From positions 1-64,000 of the forward strand of contig NZ_JANUGZ010000005.1 in assembly GCF_024753205.1 (NCBI RefSeq): 64,000 nt of DNA. Direction: 5' to 3'. The notes beneath the pieces are model-generated. The model saw only the letters and a list, made by a program, of their open reading frames with translations. It searched no databases and was not told where the DNA came from. A program made the translations under genes and the position numbers. The stretch is from Massilia aurea (GTDB taxonomy: Bacteria; Pseudomonadota; Gammaproteobacteria; Burkholderiales; Burkholderiaceae_D). Shown piece by piece: positions 52,294 through 61,522 of this stretch (position 1 is its first letter; each line of letters begins with the position of its first letter).

Positions 52294-53132
52294 TATTCGC
52301 CGCTGAGCGCGTCGCGGATCAGATTCAGGTCGTGAACATAGCCCGCCAGCATGTGGCGTGTTTCCTCGCTGCTGAGCTTATCCATGTTCTCACGCATTTT
52401 CTGGTGGCCCAGTGCCACCTTGGTCAGGCCCTGCTGGGCCAGCTTGTAACGACGGTCGATCAGCTTGTATTCGGCAGTCTTGTTTTGCAGGTGCACCTTG
52501 GCCAGCGTCACCAGCATGCGATCGGTATTGCGGTTGGCCATTGGGATTTCGGCATTGAAGAGGCCGAGCACGGTCTTCCGTTCATTCTCGTTGGCCTTTT
52601 CATAAATGCGGGTGAGGACGATCATGGCGTCGATCAGCGTTTGCACATCGGCATTCCCATCGCGCACCATCGTGTCGACGCTGCGGTTCTGGTAGCGGGA
52701 CGTGATCACCCGCGTCAGCAGTCGGGTCATTCCTGTATAGGCCGCCACGTGCCGCTGCTGCAAGCCCGAGTCCGTCATCGCCTTGAGGCCGCTTCCCAGG
52801 TCATCGATGCGCCCGGACAAGTCGTACCGGCCATCGCCCGCCAGCGAACTTAGCGTTTGCATATACAGCACGAGCGTTTTCTGAATCGCGACAAAATCAT
52901 CAAACACCGCCCGCCGCCGCGCATCGGTATCGCGCGCCACGCGCTCGGCCTGCGGCGACAAATACGGCGACTCGCGATCATAGGTGTCCCGATATCGCCG
53001 CGACAATTCCGCATACCCACCCAGCCTGGCCGACGCATCCGCAAACTCCCGCACCTCACCCAGGCTGACCTGCCCCGTAGAAGCACACCCGGCCACCAAC
53101 AGCCCCACCAGCACCAGCACCCTGCGCGCCAT
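52293..53132 (-). CDS. Hypothetical lipoprotein
   Basis: 279 residues. Lipobox LLVAGC (Cys16), then almost entirely helical with long amphipathic helices and many charged residues. No family recognised. Strong AGGAGGT precedes ATG 53132. Coupled to the following gene, so the two may form an envelope complex. Confidence 0.75.
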   Translation of the reverse strand: MARRVLVLVGLLVAGCASTGQVSLGEVREFADASARLGGYAELSRRYRDTYDRESPYLSPQAERVARDTDARRRAVFDDFVAIQKTLVLYMQTLSSLAGDGRYDLSGRIDDLGSGLKAMTDSGLQQRHVAAYTGMTRLLTRVITSRYQNRSVDTMVRDGNADVQTLIDAMIVLTRIYEKANENERKTVLGLFNAEIPMANRNTDRMLVTLAKVHLQNKTAEYKLIDRRYKLAQQGLTKVALGHQKMRENMDKLSSEETRHMLAGYVHDLNLIRDALSGE

Positions 53133-53230
53133 ACGACCTCCTGCACCCCAAAATCCCATTCTTCCCACCCACCCGCCAGACAACTTTGTTATTCCTCAAT
53201 ATCCACCCATTAACACCACCAAAATAAACA

Positions 53231-53676
53231 TGAGGGTCAGAGTCGAATTAAATGACAACTTTAAAAGTTGTCAAACAATTCGACTCTGACCCTAATTGAT
53301 TAGTAATTGATTTTGGGGAAGTCGATAATGCAACAATCTTCTGGCAAATTGATTCCCGGATGTTACTCAATAATTCGACTCTGACCCTCATTAAATACAA
53401 GGCCAAAAACACCTAGGCGGAAATAAATAGGCGCGAGCCGAGTAATCAATGTTCTAGCGAACATTGATCGGCGAAGTTCTTGCAGTTTTGGGGATCAGTG
53501 GCAACAAAAACAATGAGGGTCAGAGTCGAATTAAATGACAACTTTTAAAGTTGTCAAACAATTCGACTCTGACCCTCATTGTTGGGTAAGAGCTTTGGCG
53601 ATATTAACCTTCAGGTGACATCGAATTACCGAGTGGTGTGACAAAGTTTCTCGATAATTCGACTCTGACCCTGATT
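53231..53676. repeat. Palindromic GAGTCGAATT repeat block
   Basis: Six copies, in alternating orientation, of a 17-bp word containing GAGTCGAATT/AATTCGACTC: at about 53231, 53278, 53371, 53516, 53560 and 53655. Two pairs (53231-53294 and 53516-53581) form long hairpins with an inner TGACAACTTT/AAAGTTGTCA stem. REP/MITE-like; the block fills the gap between the lipoprotein and rhlE genes. Confidence 0.85.
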
Positions 53677-53679
53677 GGG

Positions 53680-55062
53680 TTAGCGGTCGCGGCGTACTGC
53701 GGAGGCGGGGCGTGGGCCGCTGCGTTTTGCGGCTGCGGGGGCGCCACCTGGGGCGCGGGGCTTGTTGCCGCCGCCGCCGTTACCACCACCATTACCACCA
53801 CCGCCGCCGTTACCACGGCCACCGCCGTTGCCGCCGCCCGGACGACCGCCGCGGCCGGTGTGGCCTGGGGCGCCGCTGCGCAGCTGGATTGGCTGTGGCT
53901 TGGCGTTCATGTCTGGCTCGAAGCCTTCGATGACTTCGCGTGGCAGCGTTTGCTTGATCAGCTTTTCGATGTCTTTCAACATCTGGTGTTCGTCGACGCA
54001 CACCAGCGATACGGCTTCACCCGTCGCGCCGGCACGGCCCGTACGGCCGATGCGGTGGACGTAGTCTTCCGGGATGTTCGGCAGGTCGTAGTTCACCACG
54101 TGTGGCAACTGGTCGATGTCGATGCCGCGCGCGGCGATGTCGGTGGCGACCAGCACTTGCAGGCTGCCGTCCTTGAACTCGGCCAGCGCCTTGGTACGTG
54201 CCGACTGGCTCTTGTTGCCGTGGATCGCCATCGCGCCGATGCTGTCCTTGCCCAGCTGCTCGACCAGCTTGTTGGCGCCGTGCTTGGTGCGCGTGAAGAC
54301 CAGCACCTGCGTCCAGTTGTTGGACTTGATCAGGTGCGACAGCAGCGGGTGCTTCTTGTCGCGGTCGACCGGGTGGATTTTTTGCGCGATGACTTCAACG
54401 GTCGAGTTGCGGCGCGCCACTTCGATCATCTGCGGGTTGTTCAGCAGGCGGTCAGCCAGCGTCTTGATCTCTTCCGAGAAGGTGGCCGAGAACAGCAGGT
54501 TCTGGCGCTTGGCCGGCAGCAGCGCCAGCACTTTGCGGATGTCGTGGATGAAGCCCATGTCCAGCATGCGGTCGGCTTCGTCCAGGATCAGGATTTCGAC
54601 TTTCGACAGGTCGACCGTGCCCTGGCCAGCGTGGTCCAGCAGGCGGCCGGGCGTGGCGACGAGGATGTCGACGCCATGCTTGAGCAGCTTGATCTGTGGA
54701 TTGATGCCGACGCCGCCAAAGATGACGGCCGAGTTCAGGTTCGTGTACGTGCCATACAGGCGCACGCTTTCCTCGACCTGTGCCGCGAGTTCGCGGGTCG
54801 GGGTCAGGACCAGCGCGCGGATCACGCGTGGCGAGGTCTTGTTTTTCTGCGCTGCGCCGATCGTGTCGGTCGACAGGCGATGCAGGATCGGCAGCGTGAA
54901 GCCAGCCGTCTTGCCGGTACCGGTCTGGGCGCCGGCGAGCAGGTCGCCGCCGTTCAGCACGGTTGGAATGGCCTGGCTCTGGATCGGGGTCGGGGCGGTA
55001 TAGCCTTGTTCGGTTACCGCGCGCACGATCGCGTCAGAAAGACCAAGTGAAGAAAATGACAT
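53680..55062 (-). CDS. rhlE: DEAD-box RNA helicase RhlE
   Basis: 460 residues. All helicase motifs: Q motif ([13 protein letters not shown]), [33 protein letters not shown]; the last 75 residues are Gly/Arg-rich, typical RNA-binding tail. Unwinds structured RNA in the cytosol. The 246-bp leader may hold regulatory structure. The last codons abut the repeat block. Confidence 0.94.
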   Translation of the reverse strand: MSFSSLGLSDAIVRAVTEQGYTAPTPIQSQAIPTVLNGGDLLAGAQTGTGKTAGFTLPILHRLSTDTIGAAQKNKTSPRVIRALVLTPTRELAAQVEESVRLYGTYTNLNSAVIFGGVGINPQIKLLKHGVDILVATPGRLLDHAGQGTVDLSKVEILILDEADRMLDMGFIHDIRKVLALLPAKRQNLLFSATFSEEIKTLADRLLNNPQMIEVARRNSTVEVIAQKIHPVDRDKKHPLLSHLIKSNNWTQVLVFTRTKHGANKLVEQLGKDSIGAMAIHGNKSQSARTKALAEFKDGSLQVLVATDIAARGIDIDQLPHVVNYDLPNIPEDYVHRIGRTGRAGATGEAVSLVCVDEHQMLKDIEKLIKQTLPREVIEGFEPDMNAKPQPIQLRSGAPGHTGRGGRPGGGNGGGRGNGGGGGNGGGNGGGGNKPRAPGGAPAAAKRSGPRPASAVRRDR

Positions 55063-55308
55063 AGATTTTTTCAGTAAAAAAGCGGCCCGTCGCCATGCTT
55101 GGCGGCAGTCCTGGAATCGGATTGATCGATGCAGGCGCGCAAGCTAGCGGGCGCCCGGACGCTGCCGCAAAGGCGGCTGGCAGGGATTATAGTGAAGTGT
55201 ATTTCACTGTAGAAAGTATTTGATGCAGAACTCTGTAACGTATTGTACAAAAACACAGGCCACTGGCAAGCACCGCCTGCGAGTGGCCTGATTGTTACAA
55301 CGTGTATT

Positions 55309-56097
55309 TTACGCGAAAGGCGACAACAGCGGGACAAGCGCGCCGAAAACCTTCGGGCCGGCGGCGATCACGTCGCCCTTGTTCAGGTAATCGGACTCGC
55401 CGCTGAACTCGCCGACGATACCGCCAGCTTCGGTCACCAAGAGGGCGCCGGCGGCGATGTCCCAGATCTTCAGGTTCTTTTCAAAGAAGCCGTCGATGCG
55501 GCCGGCGGCCACGTTGGCCAGTTCCAGTGCTGCCGAACCGCCGCTGCGCACGCCGTGGCTGCGCGAGGCAACGACTTCGTACATGCGCAGGTATTCGGCC
55601 AGTGCGCGTGGATCCGGACCGTGGCCCGACGACAGCAGGGCGCGGCCGATGCGCTCGGTGCTGCGTACGCGGATACGTTTGTCGTTCAGGTAGGCGCCGC
55701 CGCCCTTGGTGGCGGTAAACAGGTCGTTGCGGACCGGGTCGTAGACCAGGCCGTTTGTGATCACGCCGCGCTGCTTGAGCGCGATCGAGATGCAGTAGTT
55801 GGGGTAGCCGTGCAGGAAGTTGGTTGTGCCATCGATCGGGTCGATGATCCACACATTTTCACTCTCGTCGTTCAGATTGGCTGATGCACCGCTTTCTTCG
55901 GCCAGGATGGCATGGCCCGGATACGCCTTGAGCAGCGTTTCGACGATTTCATGCTCCGCCGCCTGGTCGACGTCGGTGACGAAATCGTTGTGTTGCTTTT
56001 CCGAAACGACGATGCGGTCGATGTCGAAGGACGCACGGTTGATGACGGTGGCGGCGCGGCGGGCGGCCTTGATGGCCGTGTTGAGCATTGGGTGCAT
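55309..56097 (-). CDS. suhB: Inositol monophosphatase family protein SuhB
   Basis: 262 residues from ATG 56097. Family motifs: DVDQAAEHEI, EESGA, IDPIDGTTNF and WDIAAGALLVTEAGG. SuhB in proteobacteria also acts in rRNA transcription antitermination. Divergent from trmJ, a common arrangement. Confidence 0.93.
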   Translation of the reverse strand: MHPMLNTAIKAARRAATVINRASFDIDRIVVSEKQHNDFVTDVDQAAEHEIVETLLKAYPGHAILAEESGASANLNDESENVWIIDPIDGTTNFLHGYPNYCISIALKQRGVITNGLVYDPVRNDLFTATKGGGAYLNDKRIRVRSTERIGRALLSSGHGPDPRALAEYLRMYEVVASRSHGVRSGGSAALELANVAAGRIDGFFEKNLKIWDIAAGALLVTEAGGIVGEFSGESDYLNKGDVIAAGPKVFGALVPLLSPFA

Positions 56098-56269
56098 GGA
56101 GGCTTTTCCGTAAGAACGCGAACGCCCACTCACGCACCGATGGGGCGCCGTGAACGATCAGCTATTGAAGAGTGATTAAAGAGCAGGGTGGCGCCGGAAC
56201 CCGTTACAATCCGGGGCTTGCCCCCGCTACCGCAAAACCGTCCGCACCACGCGATGGTCGCTATTGTAA

Positions 56270-57049
56270 ATGAACCCGACCCAAACCGACACTTCTTCTT
56301 TCAGAGCGCAGCCGCTGTTCGGCCGTTTGCGTTTCGTCCTCGTCGAAACGAGCCGCGCCGGCAACATCGGCTCGGTCGCGCGTGCAATGAAAACGATGGG
56401 CTTTACCGATCTGGTGCTGGTCACGCCGAAGTGCGCCGACTTCGTCAATGATCCTGAAGCCGTCGCCTTTGCCAGCGGCGCAGGCGATGTCCTGAACAAC
56501 GCACGGGTCGTGCCTGACATCGGCGCGGCCCTTGACGGCTGCAACTTCGCCGCTGCCGTCTCGGCCAGATTGCGCGAATTCTCGCCCCCCGTCTGGACCC
56601 CGCGCGCGTTCGCCGAACATGCTGGCGCCGCGCCCGAGCTGCGCGCCGCCATCGTCTTCGGCAACGAGCGCGTCGGGCTGCCGAACGACATCGTCGAGCG
56701 CTGCAATGTCTTGATCAACATCCCGGCCAATCCCGATTATTCGTCGCTGAACCTGTCGCAGGCGGCCCAGGTGCTGGCCTACGAGGCGCGCATGGCCTGC
56801 CTCAGCGGCGCGCCCGATACGCGCGGCGTCGGCTTCCAGGGCGACGCTGCCAGCGTGACCCAGATCGACGGCATGTACGCGCACCTCGAGCAGGCCCTGG
56901 TCGCCATCGGCTTTTTGAATGCCGACAACCCGAAAAAGCTCATGCCGCGCATCAAGCGCATGTTCGCGCGCGGTGGTCTGGAGCTTGAAGAAGTCAACAT
57001 CCTGCGCGGCATTGCCCGCGCGATCCTGAAGGACGCGCCACCCCGTTGA
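56270..57049 (+). CDS. trmJ: tRNA (cytidine/uridine-2'-O)-methyltransferase TrmJ
   Basis: 259 residues of the SPOUT class. VLVETSRAGNIGSVARAMKTMGF at the N-terminus, FGNERVGLPND and NPDYSSLNLSQAAQVLAYE (knot with AdoMet site). Methylates position 32 of tRNAs. Confidence 0.93.
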   Translation: MNPTQTDTSSFRAQPLFGRLRFVLVETSRAGNIGSVARAMKTMGFTDLVLVTPKCADFVNDPEAVAFASGAGDVLNNARVVPDIGAALDGCNFAAAVSARLREFSPPVWTPRAFAEHAGAAPELRAAIVFGNERVGLPNDIVERCNVLINIPANPDYSSLNLSQAAQVLAYEARMACLSGAPDTRGVGFQGDAASVTQIDGMYAHLEQALVAIGFLNADNPKKLMPRIKRMFARGGLELEEVNILRGIARAILKDAPPR

Positions 57050-57143
57050 TGCCCGCGCAGCAGCAAGCCTATACTCGTCGCATGGACACTGACCGCATCG
57101 ATACGGCCCCGTACCGCGACGACCGTTCAGACAGGGCGCCGGC

Positions 57144-58106
57144 ATGAGTTCGCGCCTGCTGCTACGCCTGGTCCTGCTCGCACAGGTGCTGATCGCCTGT
57201 GCCATCGCCGCCGGCGCCGCCCGGGCTGGCGCCGGGCCGTGGCAAGCCGTTGCCATCGGCGTCATGAGTGTGGTGCTGGTGCGCCTGGCGATCAACATGA
57301 ACAATTTCGTGATGAGCCGGCGCGTCGCCAGTCACACGCCGCCCCAGTACCAGCTCGGGCCAGCCGCTGCGGTGCGCATGCTCGGCGAAGAATTTGGCGC
57401 CAGCATGCTGGTCAGTTCCTGGCACATGCCGCGCGCGCGGCCCCATACACGCATCCATCCTGACTGCCGCACGCCGCCGGTCCTGCTGCTGCACGGTTAC
57501 GGCTGCAACAGCGGCTACTGGGCGTACCTGACGGCGCGGCTCAACGCGGCCGGCATCAGCCATGCCACACTCGACCTGGAGCCGCTCACGGGCGACATCG
57601 ACGGCTTTGCCGATGCAATCGAAGAGGGCGCAACACGGTTGCTGCGCGCGGCCGGCGCGCAGCAGGTCATCGTCGTCGGCCACAGCATGGGCGGGCTGGC
57701 CGCGCGCGCCTGGCTGCGGCGCCATGGCGGCGCGCAGGCGGCGCGCGTCATCACGCTTGGCACGCCGCATCACGGCACATGCCTGGCGGCGTTCGGCATC
57801 GGCGTCAACGCGGCGCAGATGCGGCGGGCGGGTGTCGACGGGCCCGCCTGCGCATGGTTGCGCGAGCTTGCTGCGCATGAAGACGCTGCCACACGCGCGT
57901 GCATCACGTCGATCTACACGCACCACGACAATATCGTGGCGCCCCAGACGTCAGGGCATCTTGAAGGGGCGCGCAACCTCGAACTGGGCGGCGTTGGTCA
58001 CGTCGCGCTTGGCCGCAACCGGCGCGTGCTGGCGCTTGTCATGGACGAGATCGGGCGCGTGCCAACGGCCTGTCCGGCACCCCCTGTTTTGCACGGCGCA
58101 GCGTGA
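57144..58106 (+). CDS. Membrane-anchored alpha/beta-hydrolase (lipase-like)
   Basis: 320 residues. Two N-terminal hydrophobic segments (about 4-27 and 33-52) and then an alpha/beta hydrolase: oxyanion region LLLHGYGCNSGYW, nucleophile Ser in GHSMGG, His near GGVGHVALG. Similar to triacylglycerol lipases; substrate unknown. Confidence 0.85.
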   Translation: MSSRLLLRLVLLAQVLIACAIAAGAARAGAGPWQAVAIGVMSVVLVRLAINMNNFVMSRRVASHTPPQYQLGPAAAVRMLGEEFGASMLVSSWHMPRARPHTRIHPDCRTPPVLLLHGYGCNSGYWAYLTARLNAAGISHATLDLEPLTGDIDGFADAIEEGATRLLRAAGAQQVIVVGHSMGGLAARAWLRRHGGAQAARVITLGTPHHGTCLAAFGIGVNAAQMRRAGVDGPACAWLRELAAHEDAATRACITSIYTHHDNIVAPQTSGHLEGARNLELGGVGHVALGRNRRVLALVMDEIGRVPTACPAPPVLHGAA

Positions 58107-58166
58107 ATCCACCCCTCGCCCGAGCGTGGTACAGTGATATCAACAACGCATCTTTTGGAGCACCCA

Positions 58167-59015
58167 GTGGCGCGCATCCTGATCATCGAAGATAACCCGG
58201 CGAACATCGAACTGATGTCGTTCCTGCTCAGCGCCTATGGCCACGCGCCATTGAGCGCGGCCGATGGCCCCCGCGGCGTGGCCGCTGCGCGCAGCGAGCG
58301 CCCCGACCTGATCGCGTGCGACGTGAATCTGCCCGGGATGGACGGTTTTGCCGTGCTCGCCGAGCTCAAGGGCGACCCGGCGCTGGCCGGCGTGCCCATC
58401 CTGGCCGTGACCGCGCTGGCAATGACGGGCGACCGTGAAAAAGTGCTGGCCGCCGGCTTCGATGGTTATATCAGCAAGCCGATCGAGCCCGAAAGCTTCG
58501 TCGCGGAGCTCGAAGCCTTTCTGACCCCTACGCCAGCGTCGGCGCCGGCGCCGGCAATGGCGACACCGCCGGCACAGCCCCAGCCCCAGTCTGCCGCGTC
58601 AACCGAGGCCACAGCCACGCCGGCCACCGACGCACGCACGCTGCTGCTGGTCGACGATGACCGCTTCATGCTTGGGGTGCTCAACGACATGCTGATCGGC
58701 CAGCCGTACCGGGTGCTCAGCGCCTGCTCGGGCGAGGAAGCGCTGCAGGTGCTGTCGCACGAACCAGTCGAGGTGATCCTGTGCGACCAGGCCATGCCCG
58801 GCATGCGCGGCACCGAGGTGCTGGCCGAGGCGGCGGCGCGGTATCCAAAGACGGTGCGCCTGATGCTGTCGGGTCAGCCCGACCTGACCGATATCGAAGC
58901 GGCCATCAAGAGCGGTGTGGCCGATGGCCATTACATCAAGCCGCTCGGCGCGCGGGCGCTGCGCGAGCAGCTCGACGAAGCGTTCCGCCTGCAGAGCGCG
59001 CGCAGGACCGGATAA
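58167..59015 (+). CDS. Dual receiver-domain response regulator
   Basis: 282 residues, GTG start with TTGGAG upstream. Two CheY-like receiver domains (about 1-118 and about 160-280) joined by an Ala/Pro-rich linker; phospho-acceptor Asp in LIACDVNLPGMDG and LCDQAMPGMRG. No output domain, so it probably signals by protein contact. No kinase is adjacent. Confidence 0.88.
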   Translation: MARILIIEDNPANIELMSFLLSAYGHAPLSAADGPRGVAAARSERPDLIACDVNLPGMDGFAVLAELKGDPALAGVPILAVTALAMTGDREKVLAAGFDGYISKPIEPESFVAELEAFLTPTPASAPAPAMATPPAQPQPQSAASTEATATPATDARTLLLVDDDRFMLGVLNDMLIGQPYRVLSACSGEEALQVLSHEPVEVILCDQAMPGMRGTEVLAEAAARYPKTVRLMLSGQPDLTDIEAAIKSGVADGHYIKPLGARALREQLDEAFRLQSARRTG

Positions 59016-59054
59016 CACGAATCCCCGGCCAGTCAACCGGCAGATGGCTCGATA

Positions 59055-59066
59055 GAACGACCGTTC
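59055..59066. promoter_or_regulatory. Probable TetR operator
   Basis: GAACG-N2-CGTTC lies 41 nt before the start of the TetR-family gene, a typical self-regulatory operator. Confidence 0.6.
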
Positions 59067-59106
59067 GATGATATCCTTGCGGGAACAAACACGAACAGCG
59101 GCCTAC

Positions 59107-59802
59107 ATGCAACAAAAAGCACCGCGCCGGACCCGTGAACGCATCCTCGAGCTCTCGCTCAGGTTGTTCAACGAGTTCGGCGAGCCCAATATCACGACCA
59201 CCGTCATTGCCGAAGAGATGAATATCTCGCCCGGCAATCTGTACTACCATTTCCGCAACAAGGACGATATCGTCAACTCGATCTTCGTCCAGTTCGAGGC
59301 GGAGATCGAGCGCATCCTGACGGTGCCGGCCGGGCGCCGCTCGAACATGGAAGACGTGTGGCTGTACCTGCACCATATGTTCAAGCTGATCTGGCGCTAC
59401 CGCTTCTTCTACCGCGACCTGAACGATCTGCTGTCGCGCAACCGCAAGCTCGAACTGCACTTCAAGGCAATCCACGCGCACAAGATCAAGGTCGCGCGCC
59501 AGCTGTGCGAAGACTTGCGCAGCGAAGGCTCTCTTGACGCGTCCGACCAGCAGATCGGCGCCATGGCGACCAATATGGTGGTCGTGGCGACCTACTGGCT
59601 GTCGTTCGAATACGTGCGCAATCCCCGCAAATACAGCGAGCAGCAGGCGATTGCCGATGCGCTCGCGCGCGGCTGCTACCAGGTGCTGTCGATGGTCGGG
59701 CCCTACCTGAATGGCGAGACGCGCGTCCTGTTCGAGAAGCTGTCTGACGACTATCTTAAAAAACTGTCGGCCGACGCCAGGCCTGGCGCCGACTTCCTTT
59801 GA
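59107..59802 (+). CDS. TetR/AcrR-family transcriptional regulator
   Basis: 231 residues from ATG 59107. N-terminal TetR helix-turn-helix (RERILELSLRLFNEFGEPNITTTVIAEEMNISPGNLYYHFRNKDDIV) and an all-helical ligand domain. The ligand is unknown; the operator resembles those of fatty-acid-responsive TetR proteins. Followed 3 nt after by the LOG gene. Confidence 0.92.
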   Translation: MQQKAPRRTRERILELSLRLFNEFGEPNITTTVIAEEMNISPGNLYYHFRNKDDIVNSIFVQFEAEIERILTVPAGRRSNMEDVWLYLHHMFKLIWRYRFFYRDLNDLLSRNRKLELHFKAIHAHKIKVARQLCEDLRSEGSLDASDQQIGAMATNMVVVATYWLSFEYVRNPRKYSEQQAIADALARGCYQVLSMVGPYLNGETRVLFEKLSDDYLKKLSADARPGADFL

Positions 59803-59804
59803 AA

Positions 59805-60410
59805 ATGCACACGATGAAAACCCTTGCTGTCTACTGCGGCGCCGCGCACGGCGTCAACCCCGTCTACGCCGATGCGGCGCGCCTGCTGGCGCGCGCCATG
59901 GTCGACCACAATATCAGCCTCGTCTACGGCGGCGGCAAGGTCGGCCTGATGGGCGTGATCGCCGATGAAGTGCTGCGCCTGGGCGGCGAAGCCACCGGCG
60001 TCATCCCGCGCGCCCTCGTCGAGCGCGAAGTCGGCCACGCGGGCCTCACGCGCCTGTTCGTCGTCAAGGACATGCACGAGCGCAAGGCCATGATGGCCGA
60101 CCTGTCCGAAGGCTTCATCGCCATGCCGGGCGGGATGGGCACGCTGGAAGAGCTGTTCGAGATGGTGACCTGGGCCCAGCTGGGCATCCACGCCAAGCCG
60201 ATTGGCCTCCTGAACGTCAACGGTTTCTATGACGGCCTGCGCGCCTTCGTGGGCCATCAGGTGGCCGAAGGATTCGTGCGGCCCGAACACGAAGACCTGA
60301 TGATCGCCGACAGCGATCCCGACCAGCTGATCCAGCGTCTGCGCGCGGTGGTACCGGTCGTGCTGGAATCGAGTCTGCCAGCGGCGGCGGCCGACCAATT
60401 GAAAGGCTAG
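59805..60410 (+). CDS. LOG-family phosphoribohydrolase
   Basis: 201 residues (ATG 59814 also possible). LOG signature: VYCGAAHGVNP, VYGGGKVGLMG and PGGMGTLEE. Releases the base from nucleotide monophosphates (cytokinin-activating type), likely in nucleotide salvage. Its stop overlaps that of the convergent cyclase gene. Confidence 0.93.
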   Translation: MHTMKTLAVYCGAAHGVNPVYADAARLLARAMVDHNISLVYGGGKVGLMGVIADEVLRLGGEATGVIPRALVEREVGHAGLTRLFVVKDMHERKAMMADLSEGFIAMPGGMGTLEELFEMVTWAQLGIHAKPIGLLNVNGFYDGLRAFVGHQVAEGFVRPEHEDLMIADSDPDQLIQRLRAVVPVVLESSLPAAAADQLKG

Positions 60411-61522
60411 GCGACTTCGATCCGGTCGCGTCCGGCCGCCTTGGCCCGGTACAGCGCCTTGTCGGCGCGGCTGATCGCTTCCGTGAACGGTTCGCCATCG
60501 CGCCGTTCGGCCAGGCCGGCCGAAAAGCTGATCCGCCGCTCCGGCGTCATGCCGTCGATCTGCAGTGCGTGCACGCGCGTGACGATGCGCTCGAGCACCT
60601 GGCGCGCTGCCTGCGGCGTGGCGTCCGGCAGCAGCAGCAGAAATTCTTCGCCGCCCCAGCGCGCCAGCGTGTCGTGCTCGCGCAGCGCGCCATGCGCGGC
60701 GCCGGCGAATCCCCGCAGCACGGCGTCACCCACGGCGTGGCCATATTGGTCGTTGACCTGCTTGAACAGGTCGAGGTCGAGCAGCGCCACGCAACTGGTG
60801 GCGGGCGCTGAGCGCCGTTCTTCGGCGCCCAGCAACTCGTTCATGTGGCGGCGATTGGCCAGCGACGTCAATTCGTCGACGGTGGCAAGCGTACGGATAG
60901 TGTCGAGGGCCGCCAGCAGCTCCTGCTTGCTGGCCTTCATGCGCCGGCGCAGCTTGGTCATTTCGCTGGCCAGCAGCGTAGTCGCCAGCAAAGCCGCCGC
61001 CAGGTAGCCGAAGCTCATCGCCTCGACGGCGGGCGGATGGCCTAGCGGATCGATTGCCTGCAAATACCACATGATGCCGGCCATGCCGGCCAGGGCGGCG
61101 CCGGCGAGCAGCAGTGCGCGGCGCGGGTGCATGGCGAACGTACAGAAGGCGATGGCCACCACCAGCATGCTCAGGAGCGAAGAGCGCAGCGGGCCGGCGA
61201 TCGCATAGCCGGCAATGGTGCAGCCGATCGCGAACAGCGATTGCAGCGCCGCGAGCATGTCGGGCGCGATCTTCAGTCGCGCACTGAAATGGATCAGGGC
61301 GTAGAACGCGAGCGTGCCGCATGCGGCGACGATGCTCAGCACCAGCGCAGGGCCGCGCGGCGTGTAGCCGGCCCCGACCTGCGCCGCGAGCAGGCCCATG
61401 GTGGCCACATACAGCATGGCAGTGGCGATCCAGTAGTTGCGCATGCGGCGCAGCATGAGCGCCGCATGGGCCGGCGCGGCGGTCGTCCCCTTGCTATCGG
61501 TGCTACTCGGCGCAGAGGTCAT
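60407..61522 (-). CDS. Membrane diguanylate cyclase
   Basis: 371 residues from ATG 61522 (GGAG upstream). Six N-terminal membrane helices (about 27-190), short coiled coil, GGDEF domain with GGEEF active site (RWGGEEFLLLLP). Makes c-di-GMP. Its start lies 20 nt inside the preceding gene, so it is coupled to the next c-di-GMP protein. Confidence 0.9.
   Translation of the reverse strand: MTSAPSSTDSKGTTAAPAHAALMLRRMRNYWIATAMLYVATMGLLAAQVGAGYTPRGPALVLSIVAACGTLAFYALIHFSARLKIAPDMLAALQSLFAIGCTIAGYAIAGPLRSSLLSMLVVAIAFCTFAMHPRRALLLAGAALAGMAGIMWYLQAIDPLGHPPAVEAMSFGYLAAALLATTLLASEMTKLRRRMKASKQELLAALDTIRTLATVDELTSLANRRHMNELLGAEERRSAPATSCVALLDLDLFKQVNDQYGHAVGDAVLRGFAGAAHGALREHDTLARWGGEEFLLLLPDATPQAARQVLERIVTRVHALQIDGMTPERRISFSAGLAERRDGEPFTEAISRADKALYRAKAAGRDRIEVA

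Noticed and set aside
53231..53676. CRISPR array
   Set aside because: Repeats alternate in orientation and spacers are not uniform; it is a palindromic repeat block.
53638..55050. 470-residue plus-strand frame opposite rhlE
   Set aside because: Shadow of rhlE caused by GC-rich codon use.
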